Assembly (NCBI RefSeq): GCF_042652785.1
Contig: NZ_JBHSHD010000010.1
Coordinates: 434,001-498,000 of the forward strand
DNA length: 64,000 nt
Origin: Dokdonella_A ginsengisoli
GTDB lineage: Bacteria; Pseudomonadota; Gammaproteobacteria; Xanthomonadales; Rhodanobacteraceae
Reading direction: 5' to 3'
Position 1 is the first letter of the stretch, and each line of letters starts with the position of its first letter. Made by a program: the position numbers and the translations under genes. Shown one piece after another: positions 42,470 to 53,124 of this stretch. The notes beneath the pieces are model-generated. The model saw only the letters and a list, made by a program, of their open reading frames with translations, had not been told where the DNA came from and searched no databases.

Positions 42470-45057
42470 CGGTCGCCGACGACAGCGGCGCCGTGCTGGT
42501 GGTCGCGAGCGACCGCGAGGACCGCCGCCTCCTGTTCGACGCGCTCGACGCGCAGGGCTTCGACGCGATCTACTCGGCGCGCGACCTCGCCCAGGCGCGC
42601 GGCTTCCTCGAGCAGGACCCGCAGATCGACCTGGTCCTGCTCGAATTCCGCGGCGAGGCGATCGACTCGCTCGCGTTCTGCGGCGAACTGCGCCAGTACC
42701 GGCCGGGCGCGCCGGTGCCGGTCATCGGCCTGATCGGCGGACCGCCCGGAACCCTGCGCTGGCGCCGCGGCGGCGAACCCCCGGGCGTGGTGGACTGGAT
42801 CGCCCTGCCGGCGGTGGCCGACGACGCGCGCCACCGCATCCGCGTGGCGATGACCGGACGCGGCAAGCGCGCGCCGGCCGGCACGCCCGGTACGGTCGAC
42901 CGCTACCAGTTCGCCTTCGACGGCAGTCTGGACGAACTCGCCGTCGTCGATCCGGCCAGCGGCCGCATCCTCGACGTCAATACCGTCTTCGTGCAGCGCT
43001 CGGGTTATCCGCGTGCGCAACTGCTCGCCGGCGGCATCGACAGCTTCGACGTCGCGCTGTCGACGGAGCGCCGTGCCGAAACCAGCGCCGCGCTGGCGCG
43101 CGAGGGCGTCTTGCAGCTGCGCGGCCGCAAGCCGCGCGCGGACGGCACCACCTATGCGGTCGAGCTGCACGCGCGCCTGGCGGTGCAGGACGGCCGCCTC
43201 GTGCACTTCTACCTGTTCCGCGAACTCGGCGAACTGGGCCGCTACCAGCAGGCGCTGCACGCGCTCGGCCGGCTCGCGTCCAGCGAAGATGCCGATCCGG
43301 ACGCCGCGGCGCAGGCGATCATCGACTGGCTGGCGCTGGACTTCCTGGTCCTGGTCGAGGCCCTGCCCGAGCACGTCGGCGAGATCCAGCCGCTGATGAC
43401 CTTCCACCGCTTCGGCCTCGCCGAGGGCACGCCCGATCCGCTGCTGCAGCCGAGTCTGCGGCGCGTGCTCGCCGGCCGCGAGCTGGTCCAGATCGCCGAC
43501 GCGTGGCGCGGCGCCGCCGACGACGCCTTTGTGCACGAGCGGCGCTTCGAGTGCCTGATCGGGCTGCCCCTGATCGGCGAACGCCGCACCGTGCTCGGCG
43601 CACTGGTGGTCGCGCGGCGCGAGGCGCTGGAAGCGGACGACGCGGCGGTCGAGGGTCTGCGCGTGTTCGCGCACGCGCTGGCGGTCGGGCTGGAGCTGCG
43701 CCGCGCGCGCGAGCAGGGCCGCGTAACCGGCCTGATGGATCCACTGACCGGGCTGCCGAACCGGCTGCTGTTCAACGACCGCCTGAGTTCGGCGATCAAC
43801 GAGGCGCACCGCAGCAGCGAGATGTTCGCGGTGGTCTTCGTCGACCTGGACCGCTTCAAGACGATCAACGACTCGCTCGGCCATCCGGTCGGCGACCAGG
43901 TGCTGGTCGCGGTGGCCAAGCGCCTGCGCGCGAGCGTGCGCGCGTCGGACACCGTCGCGCGCTATGCCGGCGACGAGTTCACCCTGATCCTGCGTCACAT
44001 CGTGCAGCGCGAGGACGTCGAGCGCATCGCCGAGAAGATCGTGCGCGCGATGGAGGCGCCGCTCTCGCTGGCCGGCGGTCTGGAGCTGAGCATCACGGCC
44101 TCGCTCGGCCTCAGTTTCTATCCGGACGATGCCACCGACGTGGAGCGGCTGCTGAAGTACGCCGACATCGCGATGTATTCGGCCAAGGGAATGGGGCGCA
44201 ACAACTTCCAGGCCTACGTGGCGGTGCCGGAGGAGTCGCACCAGCAGCGCCTCGCCCTCGAGGCGAAGCTGCGCCAGGCCGAGAAGAACGGCGAGCTGCG
44301 CGTGTTCTACCAGCCGCAGATCGACGGGCACACGGAGGACATCGTCGGCATGGAGGCGCTGATCCGCTGGGAGCATCCCGAGCTGGGCATGATCAGCCCG
44401 GGCTTCTTCGTGCCGCTGGCGGAGGAATCGGGCCTGATCATCACGATCGGCGAATGGGTGCTGCGCGCGGCCTGCCGCGACGCGCGCCGCTGGCAGCAGC
44501 GCTTCGACCTTCCGCTGCGCGTCAGCGTGAACCTGTCCGCGCTGCAGCTGCGCCAGCCGAATCTGGTGAGCCTGGTCGAGGCGGTGCTCGAGGAAACCGG
44601 CCTGGATCCGCGCCTGCTCGATCTCGAGGTGACCGAGAGCATCAGCATGAAGACGATCCCGCGCCTGCTGGAGACCCTGCACGCGCTGCGCGAGCTCGGC
44701 TGCGCGATCTCGATCGACGATTTCGGCACCGGGCAATCCTCGCTCGACTATATCCGGCGCTTTCCCGCCGACCGCATCAAGATCGACCAGGCCTTCGTGC
44801 GCAACATCGGCATCGACCCGGACGACGAGGCGATCGTGCAGGCGACGATCGTGATGGCGCACAATCTCAACCGCGAGGTCGTTGCGGAAGGCGTCGAGAT
44901 CGAGCAGCATCTGGATTTCCTGCGCGAGCAGGGCTGCGAGGTGGTGCAGGGGTTCCTGTTCTGCCGGCCGATTCCGGCGGTCAGCTTCGAGAACCTCCTG
45001 CAGGAACGCGAGCGGCTGCTCGGGGGACGGGCCCGGGCGCCCTCGGCGCCCGGTTGA
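42466..45057 (+). CDS. Diguanylate cyclase/phosphodiesterase with REC-like, PAS and GAF modules
   Basis: An 863-residue multidomain protein. Order: a receiver-like domain (about 8-120) in which the usual phospho-Asp position reads LLEFRG, so it is probably not phosphorylated; a PAS-like segment (about 145-260); a GAF-like segment (about 265-420); GGDEF (about 425-590) with motif AGDEF at 501-505; and EAL (about 605-855) with EALIRWEHP at 630, EVTES and DDFGTGQSSLDYIRRFPADR, so the phosphodiesterase site looks complete. AGDEF variants can be active. It makes or degrades cyclic di-GMP. GTG 42466 overlaps the previous stop. No membrane span is seen, so it is likely cytosolic. Confidence 0.9.
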   Translation: MTVADDSGAVLVVASDREDRRLLFDALDAQGFDAIYSARDLAQARGFLEQDPQIDLVLLEFRGEAIDSLAFCGELRQYRPGAPVPVIGLIGGPPGTLRWRRGGEPPGVVDWIALPAVADDARHRIRVAMTGRGKRAPAGTPGTVDRYQFAFDGSLDELAVVDPASGRILDVNTVFVQRSGYPRAQLLAGGIDSFDVALSTERRAETSAALAREGVLQLRGRKPRADGTTYAVELHARLAVQDGRLVHFYLFRELGELGRYQQALHALGRLASSEDADPDAAAQAIIDWLALDFLVLVEALPEHVGEIQPLMTFHRFGLAEGTPDPLLQPSLRRVLAGRELVQIADAWRGAADDAFVHERRFECLIGLPLIGERRTVLGALVVARREALEADDAAVEGLRVFAHALAVGLELRRAREQGRVTGLMDPLTGLPNRLLFNDRLSSAINEAHRSSEMFAVVFVDLDRFKTINDSLGHPVGDQVLVAVAKRLRASVRASDTVARYAGDEFTLILRHIVQREDVERIAEKIVRAMEAPLSLAGGLELSITASLGLSFYPDDATDVERLLKYADIAMYSAKGMGRNNFQAYVAVPEESHQQRLALEAKLRQAEKNGELRVFYQPQIDGHTEDIVGMEALIRWEHPELGMISPGFFVPLAEESGLIITIGEWVLRAACRDARRWQQRFDLPLRVSVNLSALQLRQPNLVSLVEAVLEETGLDPRLLDLEVTESISMKTIPRLLETLHALRELGCAISIDDFGTGQSSLDYIRRFPADRIKIDQAFVRNIGIDPDDEAIVQATIVMAHNLNREVVAEGVEIEQHLDFLREQGCEVVQGFLFCRPIPAVSFENLLQERERLLGGRARAPSAPG

Positions 45058-45094
45058 GCCGGGCCGGCCGCGACCTCATCTCGGGGCGGTCGAA

Positions 45095-45121
45095 GAAACT
45101 ATTTGCTCCGGCCGCGGTCAA
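45095..45121 (+). promoter_or_regulatory. Candidate sigma-E type promoter of rpoE
   Basis: GAAACT (45095-45100) and GTCAAG (45116-45121 region) are separated by 16 bases, similar to the GAACTT...TCNAA pattern recognised by RpoE. It lies about 45 bases before the rpoE start and would allow autoregulation. Assigned by consensus only. Confidence 0.35.
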
Positions 45122-45165
45122 GCAGGCATGCCTGACCGAGTCGGCACCGAAGGAGAACGGCCCGG

Positions 45166-45759
45166 ATGGGCGAAAGCGACGTGGATCAGGCGCTGGTCGA
45201 GCGCGTTCAGAACGGCGACAAGCGCGCGTTCGACCTCTTGGTCAGGAAGTACCAGCACAAATTGGTCAGCGTCATCTCCCGCTACGTCAACGACTGGAGC
45301 GAGTGCCAGGACGTCGCCCAGGAGGCGTTCGTGCGCGCGTATCGCGCGATCGGCTCGTTCCGCGGAGACGCCCAGTTCTACACCTGGATGTACAAGATCG
45401 CGATCAACACGGCCAAGAACTACCTGGTCTCGCAGGGCCGTCGCCCGCCGACCGAGGACGTGGCGATCGAGGACGCGGTCCTGTTCGACGGCGCCACGCG
45501 CCTGCACGAGTCCGCCACCCCCGAGCGCGAACTCATGCGTCAGGAAATTGAACGAACCGTGTTCGCCACGGTCGAAGCCCTGCCGGAAGAGCTGAAAACC
45601 GCCATCACCCTGCGCGAAGTGGACGGATTGAGCTACGAAGAAATCGCGGAAACGATGAACTGCCCGATCGGAACGGTCAGGTCTCGCATCTTCCGCGCCC
45701 GCGAGGCGATCGACGAGCAGTTGCGCCCGCTGTTGTCGGAAGGAAAGAAGACGCCATGA
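45166..45759 (+). CDS. rpoE: RNA polymerase sigma factor RpoE (envelope stress)
   Basis: A 197-residue ECF sigma factor. Region 2 includes VQNGDKRAFDLLVRKYQHKL, SVISRYVNDWSECQDVAQEAF, and the -10-reading FRGDAQFYTWMYKIAINTAKNY. Region 4 includes LPEELKTAITLREVDGLSYEE and AETMNCPIGTVRSRIFRARE. These are the classic RpoE/AlgU sequences. It directs transcription in response to misfolded outer-membrane proteins. First gene of rpoE-rseA-rseB-degP; its stop overlaps the rseA ATG by four bases. Confidence 0.97.
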   Translation: MGESDVDQALVERVQNGDKRAFDLLVRKYQHKLVSVISRYVNDWSECQDVAQEAFVRAYRAIGSFRGDAQFYTWMYKIAINTAKNYLVSQGRRPPTEDVAIEDAVLFDGATRLHESATPERELMRQEIERTVFATVEALPEELKTAITLREVDGLSYEEIAETMNCPIGTVRSRIFRAREAIDEQLRPLLSEGKKTP

Positions 45760-46439
45760 ACCAGACGATCAACGAACAACTGTCGGCTCTGATGGACGGC
45801 GAGCTGGAGCGCGACCAGACGCGCTTCCTGCTCAAGCGCGTGCTGACCGACGCAGACCTCCCGCAGCGCTGGTCGCGCTACCACGTTGCGCGCCAGACCC
45901 TGCGCCGCCAGGAGGTCTTCGTGCTTCCGGCCGACTTCGCCGACCGCGTGATGAGCCGGATCGAGGTCGAACCCGCCGCGCAGGCGCGCTCGCAGCCGGT
46001 CTGGCTGCGCTGGGGTGCCGGCGGTGCGATCGCGGCGTCGGTCGCGGTCGCCGCACTGATGGTGACGCAGCCGCAGACCGCGGGGCCCGACCGGCCGGCT
46101 GTGGCTTCGCGCGGCACGGCGCCTGCCGTATCGCAGCCGGGCGGTGCGGCACCGATCGCCGTCGCGCCCGTCGCGGCGAACGCGGTGCAGCCTTCCGCCG
46201 GCTTCCGGCCGCCGCTGCTGGCACCGAACGCGCCGATCGAGACCGCACCGGTCAGCTTCGGCAGCGACCTGACGCAGCCGATCGCGGTCGACCCGCGCAT
46301 GCAGTCCTACCTGATCCGCCACTACCAGACCGCCGGAGCGTCCGGACAGACGGCCCTGGTGCCGTACGTCCTGCTCGCCGCGCCGCAGCGCGAGGCGGCG
46401 CAGCCCGCGACGACCGAACCGGTTCCGCAGAATCGCTGA
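45756..46439 (+). CDS. rseA: Anti-sigma-E factor RseA/MucA
   Basis: A 227-residue protein. The cytosolic N-terminal domain (NEQLSALMDGELERDQTRFLLKRV, YHVARQTLRR) is the RseA sigma-binding fold. One membrane span lies at about residues 88-106 (GGAIAASVAVAALMVTQ), and the rest is periplasmic, rich in A, P and V. It holds RpoE at the membrane until cleaved by DegS and RseP. The C-terminus (YLIRHYQTAG, VPYVLLA) is conserved in related proteins. Overlaps rpoE; rseB follows five bases later. Confidence 0.93.
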   Translation: MNQTINEQLSALMDGELERDQTRFLLKRVLTDADLPQRWSRYHVARQTLRRQEVFVLPADFADRVMSRIEVEPAAQARSQPVWLRWGAGGAIAASVAVAALMVTQPQTAGPDRPAVASRGTAPAVSQPGGAAPIAVAPVAANAVQPSAGFRPPLLAPNAPIETAPVSFGSDLTQPIAVDPRMQSYLIRHYQTAGASGQTALVPYVLLAAPQREAAQPATTEPVPQNR

Positions 46440-46443
46440 TTCG

Positions 46444-47499
46444 ATGCGCCAGACCTTCGGCGGCAACGCGCAATCTCGTCTCGAAGATCCGGCGGCCGGG
46501 CAGCGCTCGCAGCGCGCCTCCGCACCCGCATCGCCCCGCGCCCGATTCGCGCGGGCCGTCCGCCGGCTCGCGCTGATCGTCGCCGCCGGCACGGCGGCCG
46601 CGTCGGCGCAGGCGCAGGACGACGTCGCCGGAAACCTGCTGCGCTCGATGTCGACGTCCTTGCGCACGCTCGACTACCAGGGATCCTTCGTCTACGAGCA
46701 CAACGGTGAAATCGACGCGCTGCGCCTGTTCCACGAAGGCGGCGCGCGCGAACGCGAGCGGCTGGTCAGCCTGAGCGGCCCGCGCAGCGAAGTGGTGCGC
46801 GACGGCAACCTGATCACCTGCGTGCAGGCCGACCGGCCGGCCGTGCTGTTCCCGAACCGGATCGGCTCGCGCCTGCTGCCGCTGGTCCCGGATACCGGTG
46901 GCAGCGGTTTCTCCAAGCTCTACGCCGTCCAGTTCGCCGGCGAGGAACGCGTGGCCGGCTATCGCGCGCGCGTCGTCGACATCCTTCCGCGCGACGGCTA
47001 CCGCTACGGCTACCGTCTGTGGCTGGAAGCCGATTCCAGCCTGCCGCTGCGTTCGGCGGTGATCGACTCGAGTCGACGCATGCTCGAGCAGTTCATGTTC
47101 GTCTCGCTGGACATCAACGCCAAGCCCAAGTCCAGCGATCTCGCGCCGAGCGCGAACGTCGGCGTCGGCAGCGCGCCCGACGAGGTGCCGTTGTCCGCGC
47201 CGCCGCGCTGGCGCGTCGCCGATGCGCCACCGGGGTTCGCCTATCTGCGCGGTCAGCGGCCGACGCTGGCGCCGACCCAGGCCGAGCATCACGTCTACAG
47301 TGACGGCGTCGCCAACGTGTCGGTCTACGTCGAGCCGCGCGATCCGCGCCAGCCGGACGGGCCGGACGGCGTCCTGACCCGCGGCGTGCTCAACATCTAT
47401 TCGCGCATCGACGGCGACTGGAAGATCACCGTGCTCGGCGACGTGCCGCGCGCGACGGTGCAGCGCATCGCCCGCTCGGTGCAGCCGGCGGCGTCGTAA
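46444..47499 (+). CDS. rseB: Sigma-E regulatory protein RseB/MucB
   Basis: A 351-residue periplasmic protein. After a leader with a hydrophobic signal region (about residues 35-58, LALIVAAGTAAASAQA) comes the MucB/RseB domain (LLRSMSTSLRTLDYQGSFVYEHNG, ALRLFHEGGARERERLVSLSG, PREVVR-like segment), and the C-terminal domain (WRVADAPPGFAYLRGQR, HHVYSDGVANVSVYVEP). It protects RseA from cleavage and senses lipopolysaccharide or lipoprotein stress. The long N-terminus suggests that the true start could be further downstream, but no better-placed ATG with a binding site is seen. Confidence 0.93.
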   Translation: MRQTFGGNAQSRLEDPAAGQRSQRASAPASPRARFARAVRRLALIVAAGTAAASAQAQDDVAGNLLRSMSTSLRTLDYQGSFVYEHNGEIDALRLFHEGGARERERLVSLSGPRSEVVRDGNLITCVQADRPAVLFPNRIGSRLLPLVPDTGGSGFSKLYAVQFAGEERVAGYRARVVDILPRDGYRYGYRLWLEADSSLPLRSAVIDSSRRMLEQFMFVSLDINAKPKSSDLAPSANVGVGSAPDEVPLSAPPRWRVADAPPGFAYLRGQRPTLAPTQAEHHVYSDGVANVSVYVEPRDPRQPDGPDGVLTRGVLNIYSRIDGDWKITVLGDVPRATVQRIARSVQPAAS

Positions 47500-47646
47500 T
47501 CCGCCTGAAGCCTGCCTGAAATGACGCAGAATGCGCCCGGGCATTGCCGGAACTTTGCGCGACGGGCATTCATCAAAGCGCGCAATCGGATCGCCGCCTT
47601 CGTGCGGCGGCCGCTTCATCCAACCAGGGAAACAAGAGGTAGTGTC

Positions 47647-49074
47647 ATGACGTATGTGAGGAGCGGGGCGCTCTCCCGCTGGTTCTGTGCGGCGCTGGCG
47701 GTGTGTGTGATCGCCGCGCCGGCCACCGCCGCGGATCTGCCGGACTTCACCGGCCTGGTCGAGAAGTACGGTCCGGCGGTCGTCAACGTCCAGGCGAGCG
47801 GCAATCCGGACGCCCAGTCCGACCAGGACCAGGGCCCCGATGCGCAGGAGGTGCCGGAAATCTTCCGCCGTTTCTTCGGCCCGATGCCGCGGCCGCGCGG
47901 CGGCGAACGCCTGTCGATGGGTTCGGGATTCATCATCTCGCCCGACGGCTACGTGCTGACCAACAACCACGTCGTCGACGGCGCCGACAACGTGACGGTG
48001 CGCCTGTCGGACCGTCGCGAGCTGGACGCCAAGGTCGTCGGCGCCGACGCGCAGTACGACATCGCCCTGCTGAAGATCGAGGCCAGCGGCCTGCCGGCGG
48101 TCAGCATCGGTGACTCGAAGGCGGTGAAGGCGGGCCAGTGGATGGTCGCGATCGGTTCGCCGTTCGGCTTCGATCATTCGGTCACTGCCGGCATCGTCAG
48201 CGCGGTCGGACGCAATTTCGGCGGCGCGGATCAGCAGTACGTGCCCTTCATCCAGACCGACGTGCCGATCAACCGCGGCAATTCCGGCGGTCCGCTGTTC
48301 AACCTGGCCGGTCAAGTCGTCGGCGTCAATTCGCAGATCTTCTCCAACACCGGCGGCTTCATGGGCGTGTCGTTCGCCATTCCGATCGACATCGCGATGA
48401 CCGCGGTCGAGCAGATCAAGACGCATGGCCGCGTCACGCGCGGCATGATCGGCGTGCAGATCCAGAACGTCGACCGCGACCAGGCCAAGGCGCTCGGCTT
48501 GCCGCGCAGCGGCGGCGCGCTGGTCAATCAGGTCACGCCGGGAAGTGCTGCGGACAAGGGCGGCGTGCAGCTGGGCGACGTGATCCTCTCCTTCGCCGGT
48601 CACGACATCGTGACCTCGGCCGACCTGCCGCCGCTGGTCGGGTCGACCAAGCCGGGCACGAAGGCCGATCTGAGCATCTGGCGCGACGGCAAGACGCTGG
48701 CGATTCCGGTCACGGTCGGCGAGCAGCCGGCTGACGGCAAGGCGCTGGCGAGCGCGCGCGGCGAAGGTGCCGCCGCCAGCAATCCGCTCGGCATCGTCGT
48801 CGAGGAGCTCAGCGCCGAGCAGCGCAAGCAGCTGGGCATGAGCAGCGACGAGGGCGTCGTCGTCACGCGCATCACCGGCGCCGGCGCGCGCCGCTCCGGC
48901 CTCGCGCCGGGGGACGTGGTCCTGATGGTCGGCCGCAAGGCGGTGAAGTCCGTCGCCGATTTCAATGCGGCGACGAAGGATGCCAAGCCCGGCGATTCGG
49001 TCATGCTGCTGGCCCGGCGCGGCGAGCAGACGCAGTTCCTGGCGGTGACGGTGCCCAAGCCGAAGGCCGAGTGA
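47647..49074 (+). CDS. DegP/MucD-type periplasmic serine protease
   Basis: A 475-residue HtrA-family protein. Signal peptide (FCAALAVCVIAAPATAA) is followed by the trypsin-like domain with catalytic His108 (LTNNHVVDGAD), Asp138 (QYDIALLKIE) and Ser213 (NRGNSGGPLFNL), then two PDZ domains (about 260-350 and 380-470). It degrades or refolds misfolded envelope proteins. ATG 47647 has AGAGG upstream and begins the signal peptide; the frame is open to 47521 but that extension is not needed. Last gene of the envelope-stress operon, closed by a terminator. Called degP/mucD type because sequence alone does not separate the names. Confidence 0.95.
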   Translation: MTYVRSGALSRWFCAALAVCVIAAPATAADLPDFTGLVEKYGPAVVNVQASGNPDAQSDQDQGPDAQEVPEIFRRFFGPMPRPRGGERLSMGSGFIISPDGYVLTNNHVVDGADNVTVRLSDRRELDAKVVGADAQYDIALLKIEASGLPAVSIGDSKAVKAGQWMVAIGSPFGFDHSVTAGIVSAVGRNFGGADQQYVPFIQTDVPINRGNSGGPLFNLAGQVVGVNSQIFSNTGGFMGVSFAIPIDIAMTAVEQIKTHGRVTRGMIGVQIQNVDRDQAKALGLPRSGGALVNQVTPGSAADKGGVQLGDVILSFAGHDIVTSADLPPLVGSTKPGTKADLSIWRDGKTLAIPVTVGEQPADGKALASARGEGAAASNPLGIVVEELSAEQRKQLGMSSDEGVVVTRITGAGARRSGLAPGDVVLMVGRKAVKSVADFNAATKDAKPGDSVMLLARRGEQTQFLAVTVPKPKAE

Positions 49075-49099
49075 TCCGGCATCCGCAACGGTAGGCGAG

Positions 49100-49125
49100 A
49101 ACGGGGCCGCAAGGCCCCGTTTTCC
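49100..49125 (+). terminator. Intrinsic terminator of the rpoE-degP operon
   Basis: AACGGGGCC (49100-49108) pairs with GGCCCCGTT (49113-49121) around loop GCAA, followed by TTCCTT. The stem is a perfect nine base pairs, 26 bases after the protease stop codon. Confidence 0.85.
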
Positions 49126-49315
49126 TTGGGCGGGCACAGACGCCGGCATCGGGTCGGGCAGGGAATGGGCGTGTGCGGCGTGCCGGAGAGCGGTCGTGAG
49201 CGGCCTTCCGCGGCCGCGCCTCCCGTGCTCTCCCGGTCCGGACGCCTATCGGGCGCCGATTCTGCGATAATCCTCCGATTGTGCCGACCGCTCGTCCCTG
49301 GGCCCCGCAGACCCG

Positions 49316-51106
<1,791 letters not shown>

Positions 51107-51110
51107 AAAA

Positions 51111-51196
51111 GCCGGGATTCGGGATTCGGGATTGGGGATTGGACAGGGAGCGAGCCCGCTCTGCCCAATCCCCAATCCCGAATCTCCAATTCCGGC
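51111..51196. repeat. Long imperfect inverted repeat (family C) between lepA and lepB
   Basis: A 32-base left arm (51111-51142) and right arm (51165-51196) match at 29 of 32 positions as an inverted repeat, with a 22-base loop. The arms are made of GGGATTC/GGGATTG units. It starts five bases after the lepA stop and ends just before the lepB binding site (GGAG at 51203-51206). This is a known type of xanthomonad intergenic repeat; here it could form a stable hairpin that affects lepB expression. Confidence 0.85.
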
Positions 51197-51211
51197 TCCG
51201 AAGGAGCCCCG

Positions 51212-52045
51212 ATGGATTTTGATTTTGCATTGCTGCTGGTGGTGCTGACCGCCGTTTCCGGCGTGATCTGGCTGCTCGACCGCCTGTTCCTGGCGAAGGC
51301 GCGCGCGCAGCGCGCGCAGGCGTTCGAGACGATGACGGCGCTGTCGCAGGAGGAGCGCGAGGCGCGTTCGCGCAACGCGCTGCGCGAGCCGGTCGCGGTC
51401 GAGTACGCGCGCTCGTTCTTTCCCGTGCTGTTCGTGATCCTGCTGTTCCGCTCGTTCATCGCCGAGCCGTTCAAGATCCCGTCCGGTTCGATGATGCCGA
51501 CCCTGCTGGTCGGCGATTTCATCCTCGTCAACAAGTTCTCCTATGGCCTGCGCCTGCCGGTGCTGAACAAGAAGGTCCTCGACGTCGGCGAGCCGAAGCG
51601 CGGCGACGTGTTCGTCTTCCGCTATCCGGAAAATCCGAAGGAGGACTACATCAAGCGCGTCATCGGCCTGCCCGGCGACGAGATCACCTACCGCAACAAG
51701 GTGCTGTACGTGAACGGCGAGGAGATCGCCGAGACCGGGCTCGGTCCCTACGTCGGCCCGGGTGAGTCCGGCCGCAGCATGGCCGGCGCGCAGGTCAAGC
51801 TGGAGAAGCTCGGCGCGGTGGAGCACCGCATCATGGAGCTCCCGCAGGCCTTCATCGGGCACGAGGGAACCTGGAAGGTGCCGCCGGGGCATTACTTCGC
51901 CATGGGCGACAATCGCGACAACAGCCAGGACAGCCGCTTCTGGGGCTTCGTGCCGGAGCAGAACCTGGTCGGCCGCGCCTTCGTGATCTGGATGAATTTC
52001 GATAACGGCATCGACTTCAGCCGCATCGGGACGCTGATAAAGTAG
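51212..52045 (+). CDS. lepB: Signal peptidase I
   Basis: A 277-residue membrane protease. Two N-terminal spans (about residues 5-26 and 68-84) are followed by the catalytic domain. Box B is IPSGSMMPTLLVGDFILVNKF (nucleophile Ser93) and box D is YPENPKEDYIKRVIGLPGD (general base Lys148). Box E is FAMGDNRDNSQDSRFWGFVP. It cleaves signal peptides on the outer face of the inner membrane; the many exported proteins of this window would be its substrates. The start has AAGGAGCCCCG upstream. Confidence 0.98.
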   Translation: MDFDFALLLVVLTAVSGVIWLLDRLFLAKARAQRAQAFETMTALSQEEREARSRNALREPVAVEYARSFFPVLFVILLFRSFIAEPFKIPSGSMMPTLLVGDFILVNKFSYGLRLPVLNKKVLDVGEPKRGDVFVFRYPENPKEDYIKRVIGLPGDEITYRNKVLYVNGEEIAETGLGPYVGPGESGRSMAGAQVKLEKLGAVEHRIMELPQAFIGHEGTWKVPPGHYFAMGDNRDNSQDSRFWGFVPEQNLVGRAFVIWMNFDNGIDFSRIGTLIK

Positions 52046-52076
52046 CGCCCGGTCAACTCAGCTGGGGGAACGGCGC

Positions 52077-52466
52077 ATGGTCGGTCGGCAAAGGGTCAAG
52101 GGCATCACGCTCATCGGATTCGTCATCATGCTCGGCGTGCTGGGCTTCTTCGCCTATCTCGCGATGCGGCTGATACCCATGTACGTGGAGTACTACGGCG
52201 TGGTCAAGGCGATGGAGCAGGTGCGCGGCGAACCGGGTTCGGCGCAGAAGTCGGTGGAGGAGATCCGCCGCAACCTGAGCCTGAAGTTCGACACGCAGTA
52301 CGTCGACACCGCCAGCGTGCCGCCGTCCGCGATCCAGCTCGTGCGCGAGAGCGGCGGTGCGACGCTGCGCATCGCCTACGAGAAGCGCGTGGAGTTCCTC
52401 TACAACATCGATCTGGTCGGCAAGTTCGACAAGTCGGTCAATCTGCGCGGTGCCGGTGACGACTAA
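52077..52466 (+). CDS. DUF4845 membrane protein
   Basis: A 129-residue protein with one N-terminal membrane span (ITLIGFVIMLGVLGFFAYLA, about residues 9-28) and a short outer domain (RLIPMYVEYYGVVKAMEQV, RRNLSLKFDTQYVD, LRIAYEKRVEFLYNIDLV). This matches DUF4845, which lies between lepB and rnc in many beta- and gammaproteobacteria. Function unknown. Overlaps the rnc start by about 11 bases. Confidence 0.9.
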   Translation: MVGRQRVKGITLIGFVIMLGVLGFFAYLAMRLIPMYVEYYGVVKAMEQVRGEPGSAQKSVEEIRRNLSLKFDTQYVDTASVPPSAIQLVRESGGATLRIAYEKRVEFLYNIDLVGKFDKSVNLRGAGDD

Positions 52467-53124
52467 GCGAGTCCTGGGTCATGCGTTCGCGGACGCGGCG
52501 CTGCTCGATCGCGCACTGACGCATCGCAGCGTCGGCCACGCGAACAACGAGCGCCTGGAGTTCCTCGGCGACGCGCTGCTCAACCTGTTCGTCGCCGAAC
52601 TCGTCTACGAACGCTATCCGCGTGCCGACGAGGGCGAGATGACGCGCCTGCGCGCCGCGCTGGTCAATGGCGGGGCGCTGGCCGAGCTGGCGCGCGCGGA
52701 GGAGATCGGCGAGCGCCTGCGCCTGGGCCCGGGCGAACTCAAGAGCGGCGGTTTTCGCCGCGAATCGATCCTCGCCGACGCGTTCGAGGCGCTGGTCGCC
52801 GCGATCTACGTCGACGCCGGCTGGGCGGTCTGCCGCGACACCGTGCGACGGCTGTTCGCCGAGCGCGTCGCCGCCGGGGCGAACACGCCCAAGGACGCCA
52901 AGACGCGCCTGCAGGAGCTGCTGCAGTCACGCAACCTGCCGCTGCCGGTCTACGAGCTGGCCGGCAGCACGGGCGAAGAACACGCGCGCACTTTCGAGGC
53001 GGTCTGCCGCATCGAGAGTGCGAACATCCTCACGCGCGGCAGCGGATCGAGCCGCCGCGCCGCCGAACAACTCGCGGCCGAGCAGGCGCTGGTCGAACTG
53101 GAGCGGAACCTTGCCGATGAATGA
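52456..53124 (+). CDS. rnc: Ribonuclease III
   Basis: A protein of 222 residues (224 if GTG 52450 is used). The catalytic domain has the signature NERLEFLGDALLNLFVAE (acidic residues bind Mg2+) and the second acidic motif DAFEALVAAIYVDAGW. The double-stranded RNA-binding domain follows (DAKTRLQELLQSRNLPLPVY, GSSRRAAEQLAAEQALVEL). It cleaves rRNA precursors and other dsRNA. The start is a GTG within the end of the DUF4845 gene with no clear binding site, so translation is probably coupled. The era ATG overlaps its stop by eight bases. Confidence 0.95.
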   Translation: MTTKRVLGHAFADAALLDRALTHRSVGHANNERLEFLGDALLNLFVAELVYERYPRADEGEMTRLRAALVNGGALAELARAEEIGERLRLGPGELKSGGFRRESILADAFEALVAAIYVDAGWAVCRDTVRRLFAERVAAGANTPKDAKTRLQELLQSRNLPLPVYELAGSTGEEHARTFEAVCRIESANILTRGSGSSRRAAEQLAAEQALVELERNLADE

